Positions 18,538 to 27,811 of a stretch of DNA of 64,000 nt are shown here, piece by piece. Made by a program: the position numbers and the translations under genes. The notes below the pieces were generated by a model. The model did not search any database. It was not told the DNA's origin and saw only the letters and a list, made by a program, of their open reading frames with translations. Numbering within the stretch: the first letter of the stretch is position 1; the number at the start of each line of letters is the position of its first letter. Source of the stretch: Pannonibacter phragmitetus_B (GTDB lineage Bacteria; Pseudomonadota; Alphaproteobacteria; Rhizobiales; Stappiaceae); NCBI RefSeq assembly GCF_050510895.1, contig NZ_JBNINT010000001.1, positions 2,232,001 to 2,296,000 of the forward strand, read 5' to 3'.

Positions 18538-19440
18538 TCACACCCGCGCCTGCCCTTCGATCCAGTAGCCCACCGCATCGATCCGCCGCTTGTCGAAGCC
18601 GAGTGTGTCGCGGAAATGCCTGCGGCATTCGGCAGCGGCCTTTGCTTCGCCCGCGATATAAATGTAGCCCGGCCCTTCCGGCAATTGCGTGATCTGACGG
18701 GCAATGCGCGGCAGTTCCGTATAGCCGGGCCGCTCCGGCCGCAGACCATGGCAGGCGTGCCAAGTGATTTCGGCATCAGCCGCCGTCTTCAGCCCCTGCC
18801 GGTCCGCGTCCGAAGGCACCTCAACATGCACGACTGTCCGGAACCCTTCTGGCAGTTCTTCCAGAACGCGGCCAACGGCAGGCAGTCCGGTGATATCCGT
18901 CAGCATCAGCAGCCAGCAGCTGCCTTTGGCCAGCCAAAACCGCCCTTCCGGATTGCAGATGCCAACCACATCACCGGGCCTTGCCCCCATCACCCAGTTT
19001 GCCGCCGCACCACCCTCATGCACCACCATGTCCAGCACCATTTCGCAGGTGGCAGGGTTCCAACGGCGCACCGTATAGGGCCGGTTCGGCGAATAGTCCG
19101 CCCCGTCCGGCATCTCCCACCGGCCATCCGCCTGCTGCACCGGCAGCGTCACGGGAGTATCAGCATCTGCAGGCACAGCAAGGCGCACCCACTCATCCGG
19201 ATGCCCGCTCGGCAAAAGCCGCTCCCCGCCTTCAAGCTTCAGCACAACCCGCATCATCGAAGGTGTCAGCCGCTGCACAGACATGACAGAGGCCAGGAAA
19301 TTGTCCTCAACATAGGCTTCGTGATCATGGTCATCAAAACCGGAAAGCGCATGGGCGTTGGCAGTCATGTCTGGGTCCTGGTGCTTGGGTGAAAAATGGA
19401 TGCCATCACCATGTGTCATGGTGACCGGCGGGGAGGTCAT
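18538..19440 (-). CDS. Siderophore-interacting protein (FAD-binding ferric-siderophore reductase)
   Basis: The 300-residue product belongs to the SIP/ViuB family. RLTPSMMRVVLKLEG starts the FAD-binding barrel, RPYTVRRWNP is the flavin-binding RxYTxR motif, and the C-terminal NAD(P)H-type domain includes YIYIAGEAKAA. These cytoplasmic enzymes reduce ferric siderophores to release iron. Translation probably starts at ATG 19440, which overlaps the binding-protein stop by ATGA. Its presence tells that the siderophore of this locus is imported whole into the cytoplasm. Confidence 0.9.
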   Translation of the reverse strand: MTSPPVTMTHGDGIHFSPKHQDPDMTANAHALSGFDDHDHEAYVEDNFLASVMSVQRLTPSMMRVVLKLEGGERLLPSGHPDEWVRLAVPADADTPVTLPVQQADGRWEMPDGADYSPNRPYTVRRWNPATCEMVLDMVVHEGGAAANWVMGARPGDVVGICNPEGRFWLAKGSCWLLMLTDITGLPAVGRVLEELPEGFRTVVHVEVPSDADRQGLKTAADAEITWHACHGLRPERPGYTELPRIARQITQLPEGPGYIYIAGEAKAAAECRRHFRDTLGFDKRRIDAVGYWIEGQARV

Positions 19441-20432
19441 CTTTCGCTCAGCCGCGCGCAGTCTGCGAGATGCGGCGTAAAGCGGGGAAAGAAATAGGGA
19501 ATGGACAACACGGTCGGGGCGGAAATGGCCCAGAAGGCTTCGGGCTGATCGAGCGCAATGTAGGCATTTCTGGCAACCGCCGGGATCTTGCGGAACAGCC
19601 TGTCCGTCTCGGCACTTTCGCGGATTGCAGCGCTCGCATACCACATGATCAGCAGGTCAGCGTCGATGCCTGCCACCATTTCCAGCGGCAGTCCGGCAGA
19701 CCACTGCCCCGGATGCCGGCGCGCCAGCTCTTCGATTACGGGGGCAGGGCGAAGGCCCAGTGACATGAGATTGGCGATGCGCGGATCGTTTGGCAGATAG
19801 ACGCCCAGCTCGCTGCTTCCCACACCATACGAGCCGAAGAGGAACGTCTTTCCTGCCAGAACCGGTTCGCTGGCTGCAAGCGTATCCAGAAGATTTCGGG
19901 TCTGGCGGATGAGACAGGTGGCTTGCTGCCCGAGCCCCAGCGCCAGGCCGGTCATCTCCGTCACCTCGTCCCACCTTGCCGCCCAGGGCGAGGAGCGGAA
20001 GGGCACCACTGGTGCGATGGTGGAAAGCCTCTGATAGTCCTGCTCGCTCACGCCTGAATAGATGCACAGGATCAGATCCGGCTTCAGCAGAGCGATTTCT
20101 TCAAAGTCCGGGGCCGGGTCCACAAATGCCGGTTGCCGGTCTTGAAGGAGGGGACGGCTCCAGGGAAACACCCCTCCTTCGAAATTCGCATACCGGATCA
20201 TTCCGGCAGGAACCACGCCCAGAGCCAGTGCGGGGTCTTCACCGCACCAGCCAAGCGTTACCACCCTTTCAGGCTGACGCATGATGGAGGTCACGCCGTA
20301 GGCATGCGGCAAGTGCAAGGGAAAGGTGCTTGCATCCGCCTGCCACGGCGTAGCGGCCATCAGGATTGCGCTCATGCCTCCAGCCAGCACATTTCTCCTG
20401 GAAAGTGCTGGTCTGGATACTGCTCCGGACAT
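19437..20432 (-). CDS. Periplasmic iron-siderophore binding protein (FecB/FhuD-like)
   Basis: The product has about 331 residues with a twin-arginine-like leader (SRRNVLAGGMSAILMAA) and the TroA-type periplasmic binding fold: RVVTLGWCGEDPALALG, then LLKPDLILCIYSGVSEQDY. It should carry the ferric siderophore from the outer-membrane receptor to the FecCD permeases. ATG 20432 is my start; an in-frame GTG at 20450 would overlap the receptor's last codons. Neither has a strong ribosome site. It lies between the TonB receptor and the siderophore-interacting reductase. Confidence 0.88.
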   Translation of the reverse strand: MSGAVSRPALSRRNVLAGGMSAILMAATPWQADASTFPLHLPHAYGVTSIMRQPERVVTLGWCGEDPALALGVVPAGMIRYANFEGGVFPWSRPLLQDRQPAFVDPAPDFEEIALLKPDLILCIYSGVSEQDYQRLSTIAPVVPFRSSPWAARWDEVTEMTGLALGLGQQATCLIRQTRNLLDTLAASEPVLAGKTFLFGSYGVGSSELGVYLPNDPRIANLMSLGLRPAPVIEELARRHPGQWSAGLPLEMVAGIDADLLIMWYASAAIRESAETDRLFRKIPAVARNAYIALDQPEAFWAISAPTVLSIPYFFPRFTPHLADCARLSER

Positions 20433-20439
20433 GGAGGGC

Positions 20440-22950
20440 CTAGAACTCACGTTTGAACGTCAGAGTGGCGGTCCGGCCTTCTCCGTAGAATACGGAATCG
20501 TAGAAGCCCATCGTCCTGAAATAACGCTCGTCCGCGATGTTGTAGACGTTCATGTTAAGAGATGTCTTGTCATCGAGCTTGTAGCGGGCCATGGCATCGA
20601 AGATGGCATAGTTGCCCTGTTTGATGCTTTGACCCGAAGCAAGATAATAGGCGACATTCTTCGTTTCGCTTTGCCAGCGTGCTGTTGCTCCAACCGTGAG
20701 CTTTTGCCACTGGCCGGGAAGCGTATAGGTGGCGCCAATCTTCAGGGTGTTGCGCGGCTGGAACGTGTTGACGGCGTTGCCATCGTCATCCTGCGAGTTT
20801 CTGAAGGTGTAGCCGCCAAACACATTCAGGCCTTCGTAGACCTCTCCGGCAACTTCGATTTCAAAGCCGCGTGTCGTGGTGCCGTCGATCGAACGGTAGA
20901 TCGAGCGGTTGTTGACCGCATCCCAGTCGCTGTATTCAGCAACGTTATCCTGATTGGTCTGGAAAACAGCAAAGGAAGCATTCACCCGGCCATCGATCCA
21001 GGAAGACTTGATGCCCACTTCATAGTTATGCCCCTTCGCAGGATCCAGGTAATTGCCTGCTTCGTCCTGATATGTCTGAGGCTTGAAGATGTTGGTGTAG
21101 CTTGCATAGAGCGTATACTGATCGGTGAGATCATAGGTAACGCCGAAATACGGGGTCACGATGCCATAGTGGCCGTAATCGAAATTTTCCCAGTAGCTTT
21201 TCTTTTCGCCGCTCCACCAGCTGACGCGCGAGCCCACTGTAACGGCCAGAGGATCGGTGACGGAGAAGCGCACTGCGCCGTAAGTTCCGAACTGCGTGTC
21301 ATTCGTGTCCGTGACGTTGCTTGGATCGGTGTTCCACACCGGTTCGGGATAGCTGCCGTCCCAGGCAAAGATGTTGCCCACGGCCGCGAGTGTGCTGCTG
21401 TCCGCCGTGCGTTCGACGATGTTCCCGTCTGTCTGCGAGGCGAAGAAGCCCGTGACGAACTGGTGGGTGCGGTCAAACAGTTCGAAGTCGCCATTCAGGC
21501 TGCCGGCAACGGAATCCTGCACGCGGTCGCCCTTGTAGCGGGTTGCATAACCGGATGTGCCAAGCCCCGTAACCGGATCAGGATTGCCGGATACGTACAG
21601 GAGCTTCGAGGAGAAGTCGTTGTCGAGGTGATTGACCGAAAAGCGTGCCTTCCAGTCGTTGTCGAAGGTGTGCTCGACGGAAGCGAATGTTTCCACCACC
21701 GTGGTGTCCCAGTTCGTCCAGTCGGCTCCCGTCGTGGACCCCTTGGCCCAGTCAATCAGATTGCCATTGGAATCGAAGGCCGGCATGCCCGCCCATGTCA
21801 CGCCATCCGAGTTTGTCCCTTGCCGGTTCGCCCCCACCGTTACGGTGGTGGAGTCGGTGACATCGGCTTCGATGACGCCGTAAATGACATTCTTGTCCTG
21901 CTTGTACAGGTCGATGGTGTCTTCCTTGGTCTGCAGGGCCCCGGTGACGCGGGCGCGCACCGTGCCGGACTGGTTCAGGGGACCGGACACATCAAGCTCG
22001 CCGCGATAATTGGACTGGGTGCCGGCAAGGCCGGATATGTAGCCCTGAAACTCGCTTGCCGGGCGCTTGCGGATGAAGTTGACCGATGCGCCGGGCTCGC
22101 CCGTGTTCTGCATCAAGCCGGTGGCGCCCCTGACAATCTCGATATGGTCATAGATCACCGTATCGAGTGAGCCGTCACCATATTGGTAGGTTGAATCAAG
22201 CGTCGTGGGCACGCCGTCATACTGGTAGCTGTCGATCTGGAAGCCGCGGGAATAGAACTCGAAGCGGTCGGTCTCGTACTGGTTCACCGTCACGCCGGTG
22301 GAGTTCTGCATGACGTCCTTCACATTGGCCATGCCGCGGTCTTCGATCATCTGCCGCGTGACCACGCTCGTGGACTGAGGCGTTTCCTTCTGCGTCAGAG
22401 CGAGGCCATTCGCGGTTTTCATCCAGTCGGCGGTATAGGAATTGGTCCCCTCCGTAACGGCCCCCTGTCCCTGCAGCGTCACCTTGTCCAGCACCGTTGC
22501 CCCGTCAGTGGAGGCCCCGCCCGTTGCCGGGGCGGAGATGGCGGCAGTGGAGGCGTTGGGGAAGGAATAGACGAGGCCAGAGCCGGAGAGAATTGCGGCC
22601 AGCGCCTGCTCGCGGCTTGCCTTGCCCGTGAAACCGGGAGACGTCTTGCCTGAAGCAATCGAGGCCAGATAAGTGACCTGCACACCCGCCTGCCGTCCGA
22701 AGGTGGCAAGCGCAGACCCGAGCGGACCGGCCGGAACCGAGAAGGAACCCTGTGCGGCCTGACTGACGGAAACAGAAGCCTGCGTCTGGGTTTGGGCTTG
22801 CGGTTGTGTCTGGGCCGCAGCCTTGCCCTGCATCAGGGCCAGCCCGGTGCAAAGTGCCGTCGTGACCAGCAAGACGTTCACGCCTGCACTGCTCCAGATC
22901 TTACCGCTGGCCTTACTGCTGAAAACCGCTCCGCAAACCCGACGCCCCAT
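20440..22950 (-). CDS. TonB-dependent siderophore receptor with STN signalling domain
   Basis: The product has about 836 residues. After a signal peptide ending near AAAQTQ comes a secretin/TonB short N-terminal (STN) domain (FSVPAGPLGSALATFGRQAGVQVTY split over two strands). The plug follows (QSTSVVTRQMIEDRG, EIVRGATGLMQNTGEPGASVNFIRKRP in pieces), then the 22-strand barrel ending in the aromatic TLTFKREF. The STN domain identifies a FecA-like transducer that passes the ligand signal to FecR and FecI. ATG 22950 gives the cleanest signal peptide; the frame is open to 23076. It follows fecR and heads the transport genes. The ligand is unknown. Confidence 0.9.
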   Translation of the reverse strand: MGRRVCGAVFSSKASGKIWSSAGVNVLLVTTALCTGLALMQGKAAAQTQPQAQTQTQASVSVSQAAQGSFSVPAGPLGSALATFGRQAGVQVTYLASIASGKTSPGFTGKASREQALAAILSGSGLVYSFPNASTAAISAPATGGASTDGATVLDKVTLQGQGAVTEGTNSYTADWMKTANGLALTQKETPQSTSVVTRQMIEDRGMANVKDVMQNSTGVTVNQYETDRFEFYSRGFQIDSYQYDGVPTTLDSTYQYGDGSLDTVIYDHIEIVRGATGLMQNTGEPGASVNFIRKRPASEFQGYISGLAGTQSNYRGELDVSGPLNQSGTVRARVTGALQTKEDTIDLYKQDKNVIYGVIEADVTDSTTVTVGANRQGTNSDGVTWAGMPAFDSNGNLIDWAKGSTTGADWTNWDTTVVETFASVEHTFDNDWKARFSVNHLDNDFSSKLLYVSGNPDPVTGLGTSGYATRYKGDRVQDSVAGSLNGDFELFDRTHQFVTGFFASQTDGNIVERTADSSTLAAVGNIFAWDGSYPEPVWNTDPSNVTDTNDTQFGTYGAVRFSVTDPLAVTVGSRVSWWSGEKKSYWENFDYGHYGIVTPYFGVTYDLTDQYTLYASYTNIFKPQTYQDEAGNYLDPAKGHNYEVGIKSSWIDGRVNASFAVFQTNQDNVAEYSDWDAVNNRSIYRSIDGTTTRGFEIEVAGEVYEGLNVFGGYTFRNSQDDDGNAVNTFQPRNTLKIGATYTLPGQWQKLTVGATARWQSETKNVAYYLASGQSIKQGNYAIFDAMARYKLDDKTSLNMNVYNIADERYFRTMGFYDSVFYGEGRTATLTFKREF

Positions 22951-23126
22951 CACCTGAACACTCCATCTTCGCATCTGTCTTCGGGGCAAGGATGCCGCTG
23001 CACCAGCCCCTGAAAAGCTCAACCGCCGCAGGAACATGGCCTGCGGAGGAACGGGGCCGCCAGAGGGCGGCATCACCTGTCCCTGAAGCTGTTACAAACG
23101 GGACGGCGATATTTTCACTCTAAAGT

Positions 23127-24097
23127 TCAAGTTTTTTCAGAGAGGGAAATGACCGTCATGAAGGATGAAACCTGCCGCACACGGGCACCGGCAGGATGCA
23201 CCACAGCCTCCAGCGCAAGGCGGGGATCGGTCAGGTCAAACACGCCGCTGACACGCAGGTCTCCGATGAACGGGTCGGCGATGACGACGCGGCCCGGAAT
23301 CCAGCGGCCAATGCGGGCAACAAGCGCATCGACGCTCTCCCGCTCGGCAAAGATCAGATTGCTGCGCCAGGAAGCGACCTGATCGTTCTCGCGCTGGCCC
23401 TGCTCCATGCTGCCAGAGCCCGGATCAAACGTGACCCACTGCCCGCCTTCCAGCTGCAGGCCGTCCTTGCCTTGCGGCTGCGGCATTTCCACCCCCACGC
23501 GTCCGTGTTCCACGGATACGGTCAGCATCCCCGCATCATTGGACACCTCGAAGGCAGTGCCGAGCGCGGTGGCCGAGAGGCCTTCCGACGCGACGGAGAA
23601 GGGACGGGACGGATCAGGCGCGACCTCGAAGAAGGCCATGCCCGCGAGCAGCTCGATGCTGCGCTGCTCCGCCGTGAAAGCAAGGGCGATGGCACTATCG
23701 GGACCAAGGGTTGCCGTACTGCCATCGGGCAGATCGATCCGGCGGATTTCTCCCTTGGCCGTCAGGAAATCGGCCTGGGCCCGGCGCAACATCTCCGGCA
23801 CGAAGGTGTAGGCAGCAGCCCCTGCGGTCAGCCCGGCAAGTCCGGCAAACAGGAAAGTCCGGCGCGAGGGCGCAAGGCTCTTGCGCCGCTCGATCCGGCG
23901 CTTCTCGCTCAGGATCAGGCCGGATGCGCCATGGACCCTTGCAACCTGAGACCAAACCTCCTCGTGATCCGCCCCCTCGCCCGCCAGGCGCGGATCATCT
24001 CAAGGGCGACCGGATTTGCCGGATCATTCTGCAGACGGATGACAAGATCGATTGCTTCGTTCAGCAGTCTCCCTCTCTCAGCCGTGATCCCGCTCAT
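23127..24097 (-). CDS. FecR-family anti-sigma/signal transducer, one frame break
   Basis: ATG 24097 starts a typical FecR N-terminal DUF4880 segment (LLNEAIDLVIRLQNDP) that breaks at WRARG. Adding one base to the five-C run at 23972-23976 gives RGADHEEVWSQVARVHG, a membrane/twin-Arg stretch SRRTFLFAGLAGLTAG and the FecR domain (IDLPDGSTATLGPDSAIAL, FFEVAPDPSRPFSV), and finally an STN-like C-terminus. The total is 323 residues, the usual length. FecR relays receptor occupancy across the inner membrane to FecI. It sits between its sigma factor and the receptor. Confidence 0.88.
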
Positions 24098-24183
24098 CTG
24101 TCATCCCTCCGGCCGCGGCCAGTGCAGGCACTCTCTTCATGATACAATCGAAAGAACCGGATTTTCACGGCTGCAGCCGGTTT

Positions 24184-24687
24184 TTACGTTGCATCGACCC
24201 GCCCGATGAGATGACGGTAGGCCTCGCGGATCAGCGACCACGCGCGCGTTGTCGAGACACCCAGCTCTTCGGCCACCTCTGCGATCGTCCGCTCTCCAAG
24301 CCGGTGCATTTCAAAGGCCAGCCGCGTGCGCTCCGGCAATTCTCCAAGGGCCTCATAGGTCTGGGCAAGGCACTGGCGGGAATAGACGATCCGCTCCGGC
24401 GAAGGCGCCGGATCTGCCAGATTGGCGGCCTCGTCACTTTCCAGATGCACCATCTCGACCAGCGCCTCGCGCCGCTGATGGTTGACGCCGAGATTCCGCG
24501 CTGCCTGATAGAGATAGGCCTTGGGATTGTGATTGCCGTCCGACTTGCCAGGCTGGGCGGCGATGACGCGCACGAAGGTGTCCTGCGTCAGATCAGCGGC
24601 GGTCTCCTCGCTGAGCCCGCGCCGGCGCAGGGACCTGACAATGCCCTTTGCATGGTTCCGGAACAGGTTCTGGATATCCCAGGTCAC
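24184..24687 (-). CDS. ECF sigma factor, FecI-like
   Basis: The product is 167 residues from GTG 24687, which has AAAGG about ten bases upstream; no ATG fits. Sigma region 2 is at about 25-85 (AADLTQDTFVRVIA) and region 4 at about 110-160 (GELPERTRLAFEMHRL, then IAEVAEELGVSTTRAWSLI). It should direct RNA polymerase to the adjacent receptor/transport genes when the receptor binds its ferric siderophore. The gene order fecI-fecR-receptor is the classic surface-signalling arrangement. Confidence 0.88.
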   Translation of the reverse strand: MTWDIQNLFRNHAKGIVRSLRRRGLSEETAADLTQDTFVRVIAAQPGKSDGNHNPKAYLYQAARNLGVNHQRREALVEMVHLESDEAANLADPAPSPERIVYSRQCLAQTYEALGELPERTRLAFEMHRLGERTIAEVAEELGVSTTRAWSLIREAYRHLIGRVDAT

Positions 24688-24959
24688 AAGCTGTCCACCT
24701 TTCACGCCTGCCGTTGCCGGAACAGCGCCAGCCCAATCACCGGACCTGTTTAGCCGCAACAGAATTTTGCTTGCAAGGACAACAGTTTGGAGCGTTTCCA
24801 GTCCGGCGGGCATGTCTCTGGAAAACTTTCCATAAAAACTCATATTATTCCGCAACATAGGCAGAAGGTGAAAGCATCTCCATCCGGAAGCGGGGACCGG
24901 CAATGCCAACTTATCCCGGAAAGTGTGGCATGACTGCAACGCCGCAGGTTACAGCCGCC

Positions 24960-26918
24960 TCACGTGGGTCTGCGATAGAGCAGCCAGAGGAAATACGGCC
25001 CGCCGATGAAGGACGCCAGAATGCCGGCGGGGATTTCATAGGGAAAATCAATCGTCCGGCCCAGCCAGTCGGCACAGACCATGAGCGCCGCGCCAATAGC
25101 CGCAGCACAGATGATCCTCAGCAGCGCCCTGCCTGGCGCCACGGAGGCCGCAATATGGGGCGCGATGAGGCCGATGAAGCTCAGGGGACCGGTAATCAGC
25201 GTTGCGGCGGCCGTCAGCAGGGCAGAGAACGCCAGAAGCACGGTGCGGGATCGGCGCGGCGACAGGCCCAGCGCCCGGGCGGTGATATCGCCCAGCGGCA
25301 GGATCTCCAGCCACCGGCCCATCAGCGGCAAGACCAGCAACACAGCGAGCAGAATGACCGAGGCCGCAATTGCGGTCATCCCGGCAGCTCGATAGGTCGG
25401 CCCCATGGACCAGGCCAGCACGAAGACCGCACGTGGATCACCGCTGGCCAGAATGAAGGAAATCAGCGCAGCCGCAAACGTGCCTATGGCAACACCAGCC
25501 AGCAGCACAGGCCCCGGCGCATGGCCGGACTTGCGGGTGATGGCGAGCACAAATAGGAAGGCGAGCACAGCACCGCCTGCCCCGCCCCCGAGCAGCAGAA
25601 CTGGCGAGAAAGACCCCGTCAGAAGCAGCATTCCCGTGATGCCGATCCCCGCCCCGGAACTGACCCCGAGTCCTTCGGGACTGGCAAGCGGGTTGCCCGT
25701 CATGGCCTGAATGAGCCCTCCGGCCAGCGCCAGCATCGCCCCGGCGGAAGCAGAAGCCAGCACACGCGGCCAGCGCCCTGCCACCAGCTCTCCGGCTGAC
25801 AGACCATCCGGCCCCAACTGACTGGTCAGGGAAAAGAGCGTGAGGGCGGCAAGACAGGCCAGAGCCAGCAGCAGAACGAGGCGTTGACGGCCAGCAGCCG
25901 GAACAGCTGACGATAATGTCTGTGAGCCACTGACACGGGCGCTTGCTGGCATGCGGCGCAGCAGCACCAGCAGCAGCACGGCTCCGGCCATGGCCGTCGC
26001 TGTTCCCGTAGGCACCTCCGCAATCACATTCGAAAGCGACAGCACGATGCTGTCGGCAAGGAGCAGCAGCGCCGCGCCTATGACCGGCGCCCAGACAAAG
26101 CGCCCGGCGAAGCTCCGCACTCCGGCAAGCGTTGCCAGATGCGGCGCAGCAAGACCAACGAAGGCAATCACACCAACTCGCACCACCACCAGTGCAGAGA
26201 GAATACAGGCGAGCGACAAGGCAATCAGCCGAATCGTGCGGATGGAGAGCCCCAGGCTGCGGGCGCAGGCATCGTCCAGCCCAGCAAGCGTCAGTGGCCG
26301 CAGCAGGAGCGCCAGCAGCGGCACGCAGACTGCCAGCCGCGCAGCCAAGGCCGCAGCATCAGAAAAATCGTTCTGCACCAGCGATCCGCTGGCCCAGATG
26401 AAGACAGAGCGCAGATATTCATGCTGGAACAGCGCCAGCAGCACCGACGCCGATCCGGCAAAGAAACTGACAATCATGCCGCACAGCAACAGTGTGACCG
26501 GTGAAAAGCCGCGATGGGAGGCAAGCGCGCCAACCAGCGCCAGCGCGGCAAAGCCGCCTGCCAGCCCCGCCGCCTCGCGTTGCCACATGGCGAGCGCTGG
26601 CACGAGAAGTGTTGCCGCCATGATGCCCAATTGCGCACCGGAGAGAAGGCCGAGGGTCGCCGGTTCCGCCAGCGGGTTTCTCAGCACCTGCTGAAACACC
26701 ACTCCCGCCAGCGCCAGCGCGGCCCCCGCCAGCGCCGCCACGGCAAGGCGCGGCACTAGCGCGTAGTGCAGATAGATCTCCCCGAAGACAGCCGGGTCCG
26801 GCTCAAGCAGCGCCCCGCCCAGCGCAGGCAGGGGCACATGGGCGCTGTAGGCGGCCAGCGTCAGCGCCGTGGCAGGCAAGAGCAACGCCAGAATCAGCAG
26901 GAAGAGCCGGGGCGTCAT
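24960..26918 (-). CDS. fhuB: Double-length siderophore ABC permease
   Basis: The 652-residue protein contains two FecCD permeases in tandem (about residues 1-320 and 335-652), as in FhuB. Each half has an RNPLAEPATLGL/GNPLASPEGLGV-type motif and a cytoplasmic ATPase-contact loop (FVGLAAPHLA and FIGLIAPHIA). It alone can form the membrane channel for hydroxamate-type ferric siderophores. ATG 26918 overlaps the fhuD stop by ATGA. No ATPase gene follows; the next gene downstream is the FecI of the other locus. Its last 140 bases are duplicated at 15901-16041. Confidence 0.93.
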   Translation of the reverse strand: MTPRLFLLILALLLPATALTLAAYSAHVPLPALGGALLEPDPAVFGEIYLHYALVPRLAVAALAGAALALAGVVFQQVLRNPLAEPATLGLLSGAQLGIMAATLLVPALAMWQREAAGLAGGFAALALVGALASHRGFSPVTLLLCGMIVSFFAGSASVLLALFQHEYLRSVFIWASGSLVQNDFSDAAALAARLAVCVPLLALLLRPLTLAGLDDACARSLGLSIRTIRLIALSLACILSALVVVRVGVIAFVGLAAPHLATLAGVRSFAGRFVWAPVIGAALLLLADSIVLSLSNVIAEVPTGTATAMAGAVLLLVLLRRMPASARVSGSQTLSSAVPAAGRQRLVLLLALACLAALTLFSLTSQLGPDGLSAGELVAGRWPRVLASASAGAMLALAGGLIQAMTGNPLASPEGLGVSSGAGIGITGMLLLTGSFSPVLLLGGGAGGAVLAFLFVLAITRKSGHAPGPVLLAGVAIGTFAAALISFILASGDPRAVFVLAWSMGPTYRAAGMTAIAASVILLAVLLVLPLMGRWLEILPLGDITARALGLSPRRSRTVLLAFSALLTAAATLITGPLSFIGLIAPHIAASVAPGRALLRIICAAAIGAALMVCADWLGRTIDFPYEIPAGILASFIGGPYFLWLLYRRPT

Positions 26919-27811
26919 GAGGTCTGCAGGGCCTTTGTTAGAATGCCGGCAAAGCGCAGGGCAGACGGCAACGCTCCGAAGACCCAGACCGGCGGAATGC
27001 TGATGACGCGCCCCGCCCGCACCGCAGGGATGGCCCGCCACAGCCCGCTTGCAGCGAGAGCTTCCGGCGGACCGGGCTCAATGATGACAATTCGCGCCTC
27101 CTGATGAGCAGCAATCGCGTCGAGCCCTGCCGTCGAAAAGCCCCAGTGGCTGCCACTGCGCTGCCAGGCGGATGACAGTCCGAGACGGCTCAGCACGTCG
27201 TGAAAGAGACTGCCGGGGCCATAGATATCGGCCAGCCGGTCGCTCGCAAATTTGAGAATCAGCAGAGGGCGCCCATCGTAGGACCGAAGCTGATCGCGGC
27301 AGGCTGCGAACTGCTGGTCCGCATCTTCCAGATAGGCGGTGGCTGCGCTCTGACGCTGCAACCGGGCCGCAATCGCCTCAAGCCCGGCCTGCCCCAGCTT
27401 GAGCGGCTGGCGTTCCAGAGAGTAAAGCGGCAGGGAAAGCACTGGAGCCAACGGTTCCAGCTGAGCAGCGGGAACGCCATAGCCGGTCTGCGTGACGATC
27501 AGGTCAGGCCGGAAGGCGTGCAGCAGTTCCATGTTGGGCCAGGAGCGCAAGCCCAGATCCACGGTGCCCTCAGCCAGCGCCGGGCTGACAACACGCGCGC
27601 CGTAAAGCGGTGCCTCTGCCACCGCGGCAGGTGCCAAGCCCAGCGCCAGCAGCGTTTCGGCCCAGGCCCAGTCCAGCACGGCAATACGCGGCAGACTCTC
27701 CCCTGCCCGGCCGGTCCGGCCCAGAAGTGGCAAAGACGCAGCCCCAAGCAACGCGGCGGCAAACTGCCGCCGCGTCCAGGCATTCGGTCCGGGTTTAACC
27801 CGCTCCGTCAT
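26915..27811 (-). CDS. fhuD: Periplasmic ferric-siderophore binding protein
   Basis: The 298-residue product has a twin-arginine leader (TRRQFAAALLGAASLPLLG) and the FhuD/TroA fold (RIAVLDWAWAETLLALGLAP, LHAFRPDLIVTQTGYG). It should hand ferric siderophores to FhuB. The ATG at 27811 overlaps the receptor stop (TAATG), and its own stop overlaps the fhuB start, so the three genes are tightly coupled. Confidence 0.9.
   Translation of the reverse strand: MTERVKPGPNAWTRRQFAAALLGAASLPLLGRTGRAGESLPRIAVLDWAWAETLLALGLAPAAVAEAPLYGARVVSPALAEGTVDLGLRSWPNMELLHAFRPDLIVTQTGYGVPAAQLEPLAPVLSLPLYSLERQPLKLGQAGLEAIAARLQRQSAATAYLEDADQQFAACRDQLRSYDGRPLLILKFASDRLADIYGPGSLFHDVLSRLGLSSAWQRSGSHWGFSTAGLDAIAAHQEARIVIIEPGPPEALAASGLWRAIPAVRAGRVISIPPVWVFGALPSALRFAGILTKALQTS

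Noticed and set aside
20433..22170. A 614-codon plus-strand open frame opposite the first TonB receptor
   Set aside because: The minus-strand receptor is complete with all motifs, so this frame is a shadow.
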